From Mucilaginibacter_A sp964251965 (GTDB lineage Bacteria > Bacteroidota > Bacteroidia > Sphingobacteriales > Sphingobacteriaceae), in assembly GCA_964251965.1 (NCBI GenBank), contig CAXULQ010000001.1:620001-684000 (forward strand): DNA of 64,000 bases. Direction: 5' to 3'. Position numbers and translations under genes: made by a program. Shown here piece by piece: positions 45,101-53,144 of the stretch (positions within the stretch are counted from its first letter, which is position 1; each line of letters starts with the position of its first letter). Below the pieces are notes generated by a model. The model searched no databases and was not told the origin of the DNA. It was given only the letters and a program-made list of their open reading frames with translations.

Positions 45101-45732
45101 GAAAAAAACATTTTATGGATGCGCTGGATGGCGGTTTTTGGCAATACGGCGACGATTCTAAACCCGAAGCTGGCGTTACTTATTTCGCCGGGACTTTTGT
45201 TCGGCATCCGCTAACTTTAGCTGCTACCAAAGCCACTCTATTGTATTTAAAAGAACAAGGTCCGGGGCTGCAGCAAAAAATCAATACCGAAACCAGCAGG
45301 TTGACAGAAATGATGAACAAAACCTGTTCGCAGCATCATCTGCCAATACAGGTGGTGGTTTTTGGTTCTCTATGGAAGATCAAGTTTAAACAGGAATACA
45401 AACACAACGAGTTGTTATTCACACTGATGCGCCTGAAAGGCATCCATATTTGGGACAACTTTCCATGTTTTTTAACGATGGCGCATACATCCAACGAAGT
45501 AAACCAAATAGCCAAAGTGTTTGAAGAGAGTGCTTTGGAACTGGCAGCAGCAGGTTTTTTAAAGTTTAATCCTACAAGGCTTGTAACGCCAAAATTTAAT
45601 GGCATAAAAGAAGCACCGCCGATTCCAGGGGCACGGTTAGGAAAAGATAAAGACGGAAACCCAGCCTGGTTTGTGGCACACCCAGAACTTTCAGGCAAAT
45701 TTTTACAGGTTAAACAAAGCAACTTGGTTTGA
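39130..45732 (+). CDS. hybrid NRPS-PKS: A-T-KS-AT-ACP-aminotransferase
   Basis: The protein of about 2200 residues reads A (1-520), T (Ser556 in LGGNSLLA), KS (613-1040), AT (1130-1430), ACP (Ser1552 in MGFDSLLL), a repeat-rich linker (about 1598-1630), and a class III PLP aminotransferase (about 1720-2150; PLP Lys about 1978 in GKVIGGGLS). The KS has Cys784 (AACSTG), His920 and His959. The AT has Ser1229 (GHSLGE) and HAFH at 1325, which indicates malonyl-CoA. The A domain has LYTSGSTGTPKG and a lysine in A10. The ATG at 39130 is preferred over the TTG at 39100. KS-AT-ACP-AMT is the beta-aminating module of mycosubtilin and iturin synthases. The gene overlaps the next one. Confidence 0.9.
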   Translation: MIANYAATYPGDKNFRFIHQFFQHQVLQTPGAAAVSMVKQQLTYQELEQASNQLAQVIIEVAFSSEVVAISTTRSIGMIVGVLAILKAGKAYLPLDPSYPADRLKQLIAGSGTKFCLSPKDEKPFFEQLGLSVIQPKEEIVEAVSNTNQGDLAYMLYTSGSTGTPKGVCMGHAAMVNLITWQKQHSVADENSKTLQFAPLSFDVSFQEIFATLCTGGHLVLLNDNERLDPNLLLQFIESQQINRLFLPFVALQYLTEAAVSNHIFPSCLKEVMTAGEQLKITPHIRKFFSALPNCVLFNQYGPTECHVVTELKLDGDPQKWPDLPSIGKAIDGVSVLILDEGLNPVTAGETGELCLAGACLAQGYLNQPQLTAEKFPAIFNPVKEALRIYRTGDLAKILPDGNVDFLGRKDQQIKIRGYRIEPGEIETLLNQSVFVKQSVVVAREDVPGLKRLVAYLVSSDGGQNTAVLRETIAQKLPDYMMPAAFIWLKQLPFTSSGKVDKKQLSAPDFKRPELSSLYKKPETEIEKRIAKIWSELLQIEEIGTNDSFFELGGNSLLALKSIAALKEKWQYILPVTKLYQYPTISGIAKFLVDGEETLLRPQKNTGKRSINKSVAIVGMACRFPGANNINEFWDLLKNGKETTSFFTDEELDSSIPSTLKNNPLYVKARGVIEKADEFDASFFNINPKAAELMDPQQRIFLELAREVLETTGHLPDKYSGTTGVFAGSGNNSYYINNVISNTEKIENVGSFQVMSLNEKDYIASRTAFELDLKGPAISVYAACSTGLLAITQAAESIRNGQCSVALAGAAAITSPIKSGSLYQDGAMFSKDGHSRPFDADAKGTVFSDGAGVVLLKSLEDARRDGDTIFAVLKGAGVNNDGSGKSSFTAPSAAGQADAIAQALEDAQVEASSISYIETHGTATPIGDPIEIEGLKLAFGKQDFNQFCAIGSVKSNFGHTTAAAGVAGFIKTALALHHQQIPASINFDRPNPNIDFKNSSFFVNTTLTDWNVEAKRYAGVSSFGVGGTNVHVILEEYLQPEIVETETKPASLISWSAKTESSLQNYMQRLMDHLAQNPETVPANMAHTLHQTREDFNFRNFLVVSDRQDLQEKLEASAKKPVQKNLKNNTLKVALLFPGQGSQCVNMNLELYQQETIFREAVDECALWMLPDLGEDIRKIIYPDVVTPASAEKLNQTLYAQPAVFTMQYAMTKLWASWGLQPEAVVGHSLGEFMAAHLAGVFNLQDAIKLVTARCKLMHALPGGSMLAIKITREKLDSILPENLSIAAINAKDIIVVSGETEAIASFIDVLSAKEIPSRLLEGSHAFHSAMMDSILEPFEAIVKTIKLNSPKMPLVSTVTGTWLTAEEATNPGYWSAQIRRTVLFADAVDVLLNDHNFLISVGPGNSLAPLVRQKCINKNATFANALSVSGEKETVYESMLKVLGQLWAAGFKPDWKAFYAGQTRKKIQLPPYAYDYKKCWVNPVAALWPENIPEAQKIEITSAQNTQPEQNKIKMTNRLTEQIKTILYDASGIEMQEMQPGSTFIEMGFDSLLLTQISISLTKKFNVPVSFRNLNEDFDTIEILAAYLETKMPSGVSNQQSAISYQPLAINHEPRTINHEPSAINHEPSTVLNLLAQQIQLISQQINLLQDDKKTPVKEASVFTDRKPVALQLSPEEEIEIKKPFGATARIQRENGELSSHQQEFIKNLTVQYNQKTAKSKAETQRNRTFMADPRVVSGFSPATKEIVYPIIVKRSLGSHLWDIDGNEYIDALNGFGSNFLGYQPDIVKKALQNQIEDGYEVGPQHQLAGEVCELICGFTGADRAALCNTGSEAVLGVMRIARTVTGHSLIVAFSGSYHGIIDEVIVRGTKSLRSVPAAPGIMPEAVQNMLILDYGTDESLKIIRERAHELAAVLVEPVQSRRPEFQPVEFLKELRQITEEAGTTLIFDEVITGFRMHPGGAQALFGVKADLGTYGKVIGGGLSVGVIAGKKHFMDALDGGFWQYGDDSKPEAGVTYFAGTFVRHPLTLAATKATLLYLKEQGPGLQQKINTETSRLTEMMNKTCSQHHLPIQVVVFGSLWKIKFKQEYKHNELLFTLMRLKGIHIWDNFPCFLTMAHTSNEVNQIAKVFEESALELAAAGFLKFNPTRLVTPKFNGIKEAPPIPGARLGKDKDGNPAWFVAHPELSGKFLQVKQSNLV
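43918..44020 (+). repeat. in-frame tandem repeat inside the NRPS-PKS linker
   Basis: The DNA is built of degenerate units AATCAGC, ATCAACCA, TGAACCA and GCCATCA. Translated it gives INHEPRTINHEPSAINHEP, a near-perfect 7-residue repeat, between the ACP and the aminotransferase. The same words form non-coding repeats elsewhere in the window (23721-23830). A simple flexible linker explanation is possible, but the DNA resemblance is unusual. Confidence 0.7.
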
Positions 45733-48700
45733 ATACGATTACAGAAACATATTATTTAGAGCCGGTTGATTTTGACCCTTTCGCCCAACCGGAAATTGAA
45801 CTGCGTGTTCCTTTGGCCAAACCGCAGGAAGAAATCTGGCTTTCGTGTATTTTGGGCGGCGATGATGCCAACCGTTCTTACAATGAATCTGTTTCTCTAA
45901 AATTAAACGGACAGCTCGACCAGAACGCACTAAACCTGGCTTTGCAGGATTTAATTTTACGGCACCAATCTTTACGCAGTATTTTTAAGAATGACGGGGC
46001 GGAAATCCTGATTTATCAAAACTGGCCTTTAAACCTTGTTTACCAGGATTTATCGGCGCAAGAACCAAATAAGCAGCAGGAATTTATCCAACAGTTTTTG
46101 CAGCAGGAAGCACAGCAAACTTATCAGTTAGACAGAGGGCCGCTTTTTCGTACTACGCTTTTTAAACTTTCTGACGGAGAACATTTTTTCACTTTTAGTG
46201 CGCACCATATTATTTGCGATGGCTGGTCCTTAGGCATTTTATTGCAGGATTTAAGCAAACTGTATTCGGCCTATCAGCAAGGGCAGCAACCGCAATTGCC
46301 CGAATTGCCGCAAATGAGCCAGTATATTTCCGAACAGTTGCAGTATGCGGAAACCAAAGAATACCAGGAAACCAAACAGTTCTGGCTCGATCAGTTCAAA
46401 GAAAAAATTCCGGTTACAGAACTGCCGATAGATTTTCCGCGCCCTGCTTCGCGTACTTTTAAAAGCAGGCGCGATGACTACAAAATGAACTCACAACTTT
46501 CTTCGGCGATTAAAAAAACTGGTGCCAAATCGGGTTGTAGTTTTGTGGTTACGCTGCTTTCTGCTTTTGAAATATTGCTCCATAAAATAACCCAACAACG
46601 GGAAGTAGTACTTGGCCTCCCGGCAGCCGGACAGGCAGCTTCGGGTTATTACGGGTTGACCGGGCATTGCGTAAACCTGCTTCCCATAAAAAGTACCTTA
46701 AACGAAGCATCAACCTTTAACACTTACCTTAAACAAAGAAAAAAAGAAATCCTTGATGCACTGGAACATCAGCAGTTTAGCTTAGGCACTTTGCTTAAAA
46801 CGCTCCAGTTTCAGCGCGATCCCGCACGCCTTCCATTAGTTCCAATTGTTTTCAATATGGATATGAATATGGATGATGGCGTAGCTTTTAAAGGCTTAAA
46901 ACATCAATTGCATTATAACCCGAGGGCATACGAAACTTTTGAGATTTTTTTAAACGCCAGTGGTTCCGAACAGGAATTGACGTTGGAATGGTCGTACAAT
47001 ACGCAGCTTTTTAAACCCGAAACGATCCGTTGGATGATGGAGAGTTTTGAGAGTTTGCTGCAAATCATTTCGCAGGAACCAAACCGTTCTATCCAAAGCA
47101 TTTCCCTTCCGCCTAAAATTCGTACGGGCGAAAATTTAAAGAAATGGAATGCTACGGCCACTGCTTATCCACAGGAACCGCTTCCGGTATTGATCAGCCA
47201 AAACCTAAAAAAATATGCGGTAAAAACAGCAATACGTTTTCATCATACGAGTATTACCAACGGCGAATTACTGGCAAAAGCTAACCAGTTCGCTGCTTTT
47301 CTTATTAAAAAAGGGATAAAACGCGGCGATCTGGTTGCTGTGGCTTTAGACCGTTCGATAGAAATGGTGGTAACGCTTTTGGCCGTAATGAAGTCAGGAG
47401 CGGCTTATATTCCGCTTGACCCAACTTATCCGCATGACCGTATTAACTTTATGCTGCAAGATTCGGGCGCGAAATTATTGCTGGCCAATCAAAAATATAA
47501 AGGAAATTTTTTATCGAACGCAGAAGAAGTTTTGCTGGAAGATATACTTCCGGAACTCGCTTCTTTTTCCACAGAAAACCCTGATCTAAAAATTAATGGC
47601 GATGACTTGGCTTATTTGTTATACACTTCAGGTTCTACAGGGCAACCGAAAGGTGTGCAGATCGAGCACCGCAACATCGTCAACCTGCTCAATAGTATTC
47701 AAAAATGGCCGGGAATTACTGCCGATGACCGGATGCTGGCCATTTCTACCATTTCTTTCGATATTGCCGGACTGGAACTTTTTCTGCCATTAATTAGCGG
47801 TGCAGAAATGGTAATGGCCGATACCAAAACTGCTAAAGATGGTTACCAACTGCTGAAGCTGATTAAGACTGCCCACATCAGTTTGATCCAAGCTACACCT
47901 GCTACTTTCCGCATGTTAATTGATGCTGGCTGGCAAAACGAAAAACTGCCGGTCAGGATTTTTTGCTGCGGAGAAGCATTGCAACCAGACCTGGCCAAAA
48001 AATTAACGACGCTTTGCTACGGATTGTGGAACATGTATGGCCCAACAGAAACAACGATCTACTCTACCGGAAAACAAATTTTTTATGAAGATGAAATCAT
48101 AACCATCGGCCGCCCGATTGACAATACACAAATTTATATTTTGAACGAACAGTTGGGTTTGGTAACCGAGGGTGATATCGGCGAAATATTTATTGGCGGA
48201 GAGGGCGTTGCCAAAGGCTATTTAAACCGGCCTGAATTAACAGCATCGCGCTTTGCAGAAGATGTTTACAGCGAAGTACCAGGTAAAAAAATGTACCGCA
48301 CGGGCGATGTTGGGCGTTTTCTTAAAAATGGAGAAATTGAGTTTTTAGGCCGTGCAGACCATCAGGTTAAAATAAGAGGCCACCGGGTAGAATTAGGTGA
48401 AATAGAATCACAGCTTTCCCGGCAGGAAAATATTAGCCAGGCGGTAGTTATTGCCCGGGAAGACCAGCCCGGCAACCAGCAATTGGTGGCTTATGTTATT
48501 GCCCCGCTCGTTAATGAAAACAATACAAAAGAATGGATAAGTACATGGAAAACAGCGTTAAAAGAAGCATTGCCGCCTTTTATGGTGCCGGCTCAAATTG
48601 TGCTCCTGCCCGAATTTCCGTTAACTCCAAATAAAAAAATCGACAGGAAAGCATTGCCAAAACCGGATGATGCAACAACAGATATCAACGCTGGTTTTGT

Positions 48701-49760
48701 TTCCCCAAGAACCAATATTGAAAAATTAGTGTCCGACATTTGGTGCGAGGTATTAAACCTTTCTGCCATCAGTATTTATGATAACTTTTTTGAAATAGGC
48801 GGACATTCGCTCAGTGCGGTACAGATTATGGCACGGTTAGAAAAAGAAACCGGGCAACGTTTACCTTTGGCATCGCTTTTTGAATCTCCCACCATCGAGT
48901 CACTAGCTTTGTTATTGCAAATGGACGGACAATCCATTACCTGGGATTCTTTGGTTCCTATCCGCCCTAAAGGCAGTAAAACACCCTTGTACATTGTACA
49001 TGGCGGCGGCCTAAATGTTTTGTTATTTAATACGCTGGCAATACACATGGACCAGGAGCAGCCGATTTACGGGCTGCAGGCCAAAGGTTTAAACGGCATT
49101 GATACACCGTTGGATAAATTGGAAGATATTGCTGCACATTACGTTAGTGAAATTATTAAGCAAAACCCCAATGGACCTTATGCGCTTGCTGGTTACTCTT
49201 TTGGTGGTACGGTTGCTTATGAAATGGCAAAACAATTACAGGCAATCGGTAAAGAAGTAAAAGTACTGGCCCTTTTTGATTCTTATGCAAATCAATCACC
49301 GTATGCTTATCCCAAACACATCCGGGTTTTAAAGAAAATCCGCAGTTATATCTACCGTTTCTTTTACACTTTCGTGCTTCTTTTTAAAAACCCTATCAGT
49401 ACGTTTAAGTATAAAACGCGAATGATCAACATGAAACTAAAAACTTTTTATTGGAAGCTTAATTATGGCAAGTTTAAAGATCAAATCGGTTTTTTTGGTT
49501 ATTCTGTGGAGATCGACAACATGAACCAAAAGGCTGCGGACAATTATTTTATAAAACCATATAACGGAAAGATCGATTTGTTCCGCGCCAAAGTGAGGAC
49601 GTATTACATGGATGACCCTAAATATTTGGGATGGAAAAAATATGCTTTAAAAGGCGTACATATACACGAAATTCCGGGAGATCATAATTACATTTTTGCA
49701 CCGCCTAACGATAAAGAATTTGCTTACGTATTACAGAATTGCCTAAACCAATCGGCATAA
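45729..49760 (+). CDS. NRPS: C-A-T-TE termination module
   Basis: The protein of about 1343 residues begins at a TTG (45729) overlapping the previous gene's TGA; the next Met is far inside the C domain. Domains: condensation (about 25-450, HHIICDG with His159, His160, Asp164), adenylation (about 470-960, LYTSGSTGQPKG, LFLPLISGAE, GRADHQVKIRGHRVELGEIE), carrier (Ser1027 in IGGHSLSA) and thioesterase (about 1065-1340, GYSFGG Ser1157, GDHNY His near 1318). It condenses one amino acid with the beta-aminated chain and releases the product. No MbtH gene, phosphopantetheinyl transferase or exporter is adjacent. Confidence 0.92.
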   Translation: MNTITETYYLEPVDFDPFAQPEIELRVPLAKPQEEIWLSCILGGDDANRSYNESVSLKLNGQLDQNALNLALQDLILRHQSLRSIFKNDGAEILIYQNWPLNLVYQDLSAQEPNKQQEFIQQFLQQEAQQTYQLDRGPLFRTTLFKLSDGEHFFTFSAHHIICDGWSLGILLQDLSKLYSAYQQGQQPQLPELPQMSQYISEQLQYAETKEYQETKQFWLDQFKEKIPVTELPIDFPRPASRTFKSRRDDYKMNSQLSSAIKKTGAKSGCSFVVTLLSAFEILLHKITQQREVVLGLPAAGQAASGYYGLTGHCVNLLPIKSTLNEASTFNTYLKQRKKEILDALEHQQFSLGTLLKTLQFQRDPARLPLVPIVFNMDMNMDDGVAFKGLKHQLHYNPRAYETFEIFLNASGSEQELTLEWSYNTQLFKPETIRWMMESFESLLQIISQEPNRSIQSISLPPKIRTGENLKKWNATATAYPQEPLPVLISQNLKKYAVKTAIRFHHTSITNGELLAKANQFAAFLIKKGIKRGDLVAVALDRSIEMVVTLLAVMKSGAAYIPLDPTYPHDRINFMLQDSGAKLLLANQKYKGNFLSNAEEVLLEDILPELASFSTENPDLKINGDDLAYLLYTSGSTGQPKGVQIEHRNIVNLLNSIQKWPGITADDRMLAISTISFDIAGLELFLPLISGAEMVMADTKTAKDGYQLLKLIKTAHISLIQATPATFRMLIDAGWQNEKLPVRIFCCGEALQPDLAKKLTTLCYGLWNMYGPTETTIYSTGKQIFYEDEIITIGRPIDNTQIYILNEQLGLVTEGDIGEIFIGGEGVAKGYLNRPELTASRFAEDVYSEVPGKKMYRTGDVGRFLKNGEIEFLGRADHQVKIRGHRVELGEIESQLSRQENISQAVVIAREDQPGNQQLVAYVIAPLVNENNTKEWISTWKTALKEALPPFMVPAQIVLLPEFPLTPNKKIDRKALPKPDDATTDINAGFVSPRTNIEKLVSDIWCEVLNLSAISIYDNFFEIGGHSLSAVQIMARLEKETGQRLPLASLFESPTIESLALLLQMDGQSITWDSLVPIRPKGSKTPLYIVHGGGLNVLLFNTLAIHMDQEQPIYGLQAKGLNGIDTPLDKLEDIAAHYVSEIIKQNPNGPYALAGYSFGGTVAYEMAKQLQAIGKEVKVLALFDSYANQSPYAYPKHIRVLKKIRSYIYRFFYTFVLLFKNPISTFKYKTRMINMKLKTFYWKLNYGKFKDQIGFFGYSVEIDNMNQKAADNYFIKPYNGKIDLFRAKVRTYYMDDPKYLGWKKYALKGVHIHEIPGDHNYIFAPPNDKEFAYVLQNCLNQSA

Positions 49761-49785
49761 ATATTTATGCTGATTGGTTTTTATA
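49745..49785 (+). terminator. terminator of the NRPS-PKS transcript
   Basis: AAACCAATCGGCATAAA and TTTATGCTGATTGGTTT pair over 17 positions with one G-T, a very short loop and a T-run after. The stem includes the stop codon of the second gene. Confidence 0.85.
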
Positions 49786-49914
49786 ATGAGGGTTTTCAGA
49801 ATTAATGAAACGCTTCATGCTTCTTTTATGCCAGTAAAAATAGCATCGTTTAAGAAATAGTTAAATAGTTTAAAGCTTGTTGTTGCCCTTACCTCAAACC
49901 TCCTACCCTTCTTC

Positions 49915-52164
49915 CTAAATTAATTTATCCGGCGTTATCGGTAAATCCCTCACCCGTTTTCCTGTGGCATGAAACACTGCATTGGCTACGGCTGCTGCCA
50001 TGCCGATCAATGAAATCTCACCAACACCTTTTGATCCCATCGGGTTAATGTACGGATCTTTTTTATCGATAAAAACAGCATCAATTGCCGGAATATCAGC
50101 ATGAACAGGTACATGGTAATCTGCAAAATTGTTGTTTACATATCGGCCAAAACGATTGTCCATCACCGCTTCTTCCATCAAAGCCATTCCAATCCCTCCT
50201 ATTGCACCGCCAATAACCTGGCTCCCGGCAGTTTTATGGTTGATGATTTTACCGGCATCTGCGCAGCTAACCACTCTTTTTACCTTTACTTGTCCGGTTG
50301 CCGGATGCACATGCACTTCTACAAAATGTACAGAAAAAGAGTAAAATGAGTATTTCCTGCGTTCGTCTCCTGCCTTGGATTCTTCTGTAACTTCTAACGA
50401 TGGCAGGTTATGCTTCTTCAAAACATCGGCGTAATTAATTTTTATGGATTGGTCTTTGGAGGAGATTTGCCCGTTCTCAAAAACCAAATCTGCTGGTTTT
50501 ACAGACGCTGATTCTCCTTGTCCTGCGGCCAGTTCGGCCAGTTTTTGTTTTAAGGAAACGCAAACCGCGGTAACGGCAGAACCAACGGTAGAAACCGTGG
50601 AAGAACCGCCTTGGCTTGGCGCTTTCGGGAAAGAAGAGTTGCCTAATTGGAATCTGATTTTATCAGCCGGGATTTGCAATACATCCGATGCAATTTGAAC
50701 CATAGCCGTTGCCGTTCCGGGGCCGATATCCGTTGTGGCGCATTGTATCGTATAAGTTCCATCGGCCAACATTTGGATACTTGCCGAAGCCGCACTTCTG
50801 CCTGCCGAAAAACTGCCCGTGCCCATACCGTAACCAACCAGCATTCCATCTTCTGATTGCATGGAACGTGGTTTCGGGTTTCTTTTAAACCAGCCAATCC
50901 GGTCGGCAGCTTCCTGGTAACATTCTTTTAAATACTTGCTGGACCAGGGCAGGTTTCGTTCCGGATCAATATCAGCATGATTTCGCAAACGCAATTCAAT
51001 CGGGTCTAAGTTTAACTGATAGGCCAGCTCGTCCATCGCACAATCCAAAGCAAAAGCACCGGAAGCTTCGCCCGGCCCGCGCATCCAGGTTGGCGTACTT
51101 ACATTTAGCGGCAAAATCCGGTAACGGGTGTTTACATTCGGGCAATCATATAAAAATTTGGAAACGTTAACCGTTCCTTCCGTAAATTCCTCGTAAGCAG
51201 ATGTTTGCCCAATTACTTCATGACTGATGCCAACCAACTTGCCATCTGATGTAGCACCTAAACCAACTTTTTGCCAAGTATAAGGCCGGTAACCAACCAT
51301 CGTAAACATTTGGTCACGGCTGATTACCAGCTTTACCGGCCGGCCAACTTTTTGCGCTGCCATTACCGCAGCAATTTCGTGTGGCCAGGTGCGCAACGCA
51401 TTGCCGAAAGCACCGCCAACATAAGTGGCAACTACCTGTACGTTTTCCTGCGGGATTTTAAAAGCTTGTGCAATTGCCCCTTGCGCCCCTTTTATCGATT
51501 GTGTTTTATCGTAAACAGTTACTTTATCGGCAGATTCCCAAACGGCAATAATGGATTGCAGTTCCATCGGGTTATGTACTTCTGTTGGGATTGTATATTC
51601 AGATTCTACTTTTACAGGAGCTGTTTTATAAGCATCAGATGTTCCGCGCATATAACCCCCTGTAGAATTTCTGTTTTTTTCTCGTGAAGGAAAATCGGCT
51701 TGGCTTACATTGTCATCAAAACCGGTTTTAAAATCCGATTTCTGGTATTGCGTGTTGATTAACCCTGCTGCAAATTGCGCCCTTTCAAAGGTATCGGCAA
51801 CCACCAAAGCAACGGGCTGGCCATAGAACATAATTATATTATCCGAAAAAATCTTTAATGGCTGCCCTTTGGTAGTTGCCCCTTTTGCGGGATTAGAACC
51901 TTCGGAATAACCCGGGATTTGAGGCGCATTAAAATGAGAAATTACAGCTAAAACGCCTGGTGCATGTTCTGCCTTTTTACTGTCCAGACTTTGGATTTTC
52001 CCGCTGGCAATTGTACTGGTAACCAAAACGCCATACGTTAATTTTGGTATCGGAAATTCCGCGGAGTAACGTGCCGCACCAGTTACTTTTAACCTTCCGT
52101 CCACGCGGTTCAAACCTTCCACAGCTTTGCTGTCAAAAAAGTTATGCTTCTCCATTAATTTCAT
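49915..52164 (-). CDS. molybdenum hydroxylase large subunit (PaoC/YagR-type)
   Basis: The 749-residue protein belongs to the xanthine dehydrogenase/aldehyde oxidase family. It has the N-terminal a/b hammerhead block (GLNRVDGRLKVTGAARYSAE), GGAFGNALRTWPHE, the substrate channel PTWMRGPGEASGAFALDCAM, and the C-terminal GSKGVGEISLIGMAAAVANA with the catalytic Glu. It binds the molybdenum cofactor and oxidises aldehydes or N-heterocycles with water as oxygen source. Closest by layout is E. coli PaoABC, a periplasmic aldehyde oxidase. Its ATG overlaps the stop of the FAD subunit (ATGA), so the subunits are translationally coupled. The substrate is unknown. Confidence 0.9.
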   Translation of the reverse strand: MKLMEKHNFFDSKAVEGLNRVDGRLKVTGAARYSAEFPIPKLTYGVLVTSTIASGKIQSLDSKKAEHAPGVLAVISHFNAPQIPGYSEGSNPAKGATTKGQPLKIFSDNIIMFYGQPVALVVADTFERAQFAAGLINTQYQKSDFKTGFDDNVSQADFPSREKNRNSTGGYMRGTSDAYKTAPVKVESEYTIPTEVHNPMELQSIIAVWESADKVTVYDKTQSIKGAQGAIAQAFKIPQENVQVVATYVGGAFGNALRTWPHEIAAVMAAQKVGRPVKLVISRDQMFTMVGYRPYTWQKVGLGATSDGKLVGISHEVIGQTSAYEEFTEGTVNVSKFLYDCPNVNTRYRILPLNVSTPTWMRGPGEASGAFALDCAMDELAYQLNLDPIELRLRNHADIDPERNLPWSSKYLKECYQEAADRIGWFKRNPKPRSMQSEDGMLVGYGMGTGSFSAGRSAASASIQMLADGTYTIQCATTDIGPGTATAMVQIASDVLQIPADKIRFQLGNSSFPKAPSQGGSSTVSTVGSAVTAVCVSLKQKLAELAAGQGESASVKPADLVFENGQISSKDQSIKINYADVLKKHNLPSLEVTEESKAGDERRKYSFYSFSVHFVEVHVHPATGQVKVKRVVSCADAGKIINHKTAGSQVIGGAIGGIGMALMEEAVMDNRFGRYVNNNFADYHVPVHADIPAIDAVFIDKKDPYINPMGSKGVGEISLIGMAAAVANAVFHATGKRVRDLPITPDKLI

Positions 52165-53144
52165 GCTATTCCTGATGCTGTTTTTAATGCCTCAATTATT
52201 GTGTTCGGTGCCATTTTCAACTTAAAAGAATTATACTTAAACCCTTTTGCGCCTTGCATGGCTATTTCGGCAGCATTTTTAAACGTTGCTTCGGATGCCG
52301 GTTTGCCAGCTAAAGCTTTTTCGGCTTCTGTTAACCGCCAGGGTTTATGTGCCACGCCGCCCATGGCCAGCCGTGCTTCTTTTATCGTACCATTTTTGAT
52401 GTTGAGGGCAGCCGCAACAGAAACCAGCGCAAAAGCGTAGGAAGCACGGTCGCGCACTTTAAAATAGTTTACGTTTTTGCCAAAGTTATTGTCTGGGATT
52501 TCTACTCCGGTAATCAGTTCATCTTTTGCCAAAGTGTTGTCTTTTTCGGGATGCTCTCCCGGCAAACGATGGAAATCCGTAAATAAAATCTTTCGGTCTC
52601 CCTTCGGCCCGGAAATTAAAACTGTAGCATCCAGCGCAGCCAAAGCAACACACATATCGCTCGGATGAACGGCGATACATTGCTGACTAAAACCAAAAAT
52701 AGCGTGCATGCGGTTATAACCTTCCAGCGCACCGCAACCAGAACCAGGCTGCCGTTTGTTGCAAGGCAAATCGGTATTGTTAAAATAGTAACAGCGGGTG
52801 CGCTGCATCATGTTGCCGCCCACGGTTGCCACGTTTCTCAATTGTGCAGAAGCACCGGCGTTTAAAGCCATGGCCAGCAGCGGTTGGTTTTGCAGCACTA
52901 ATTTATGATCGGCCACATCGCTGTTAGTAGCTAAGGCACCAATATGCAAAGTGTTACTTTGTTTGGTAATTTGGGCAAGCGGCAGGTTGTTAATATCGAT
53001 TAATTTTTGTGGAGCCGTAACCCCGTTTTTCATTAAGTCGATCAAGTTCGTTCCGCCTGCAATAAACTTGGAATTGGCATCTTTTGCTAACGTGCCAATG
53101 GCCGTTTTGGCACTTGTCGCCCGTAGATATTGAAACTGGTTCAT
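52161..53144 (-). CDS. molybdenum hydroxylase FAD/4Fe-4S subunit (PaoB/YagS-type)
   Basis: The true start is the ATG at 53144 (MNQFQYLRATSAKTAIGTLA), giving about 327 residues; the open frame continues upstream but overlaps the 2Fe-2S gene out of frame. The FAD-binding domain contains KFIAGGTNLIDLMKNGVTAP and LRNVATVGGNMMQRTRCYYF. An insertion with RTRC..FPC-type cysteines (CYYFNNTDLPCNKRQPGSGC) matches the 4Fe-4S-binding loop of PaoB. The C-terminal CO_deh_flav_C domain begins near DNNFGKNVNYFKVRDRASYA. It shares 4-base overlaps with both neighbours. Confidence 0.9.
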   Translation of the reverse strand: MNQFQYLRATSAKTAIGTLAKDANSKFIAGGTNLIDLMKNGVTAPQKLIDINNLPLAQITKQSNTLHIGALATNSDVADHKLVLQNQPLLAMALNAGASAQLRNVATVGGNMMQRTRCYYFNNTDLPCNKRQPGSGCGALEGYNRMHAIFGFSQQCIAVHPSDMCVALAALDATVLISGPKGDRKILFTDFHRLPGEHPEKDNTLAKDELITGVEIPDNNFGKNVNYFKVRDRASYAFALVSVAAALNIKNGTIKEARLAMGGVAHKPWRLTEAEKALAGKPASEATFKNAAEIAMQGAKGFKYNSFKLKMAPNTIIEALKTASGIA

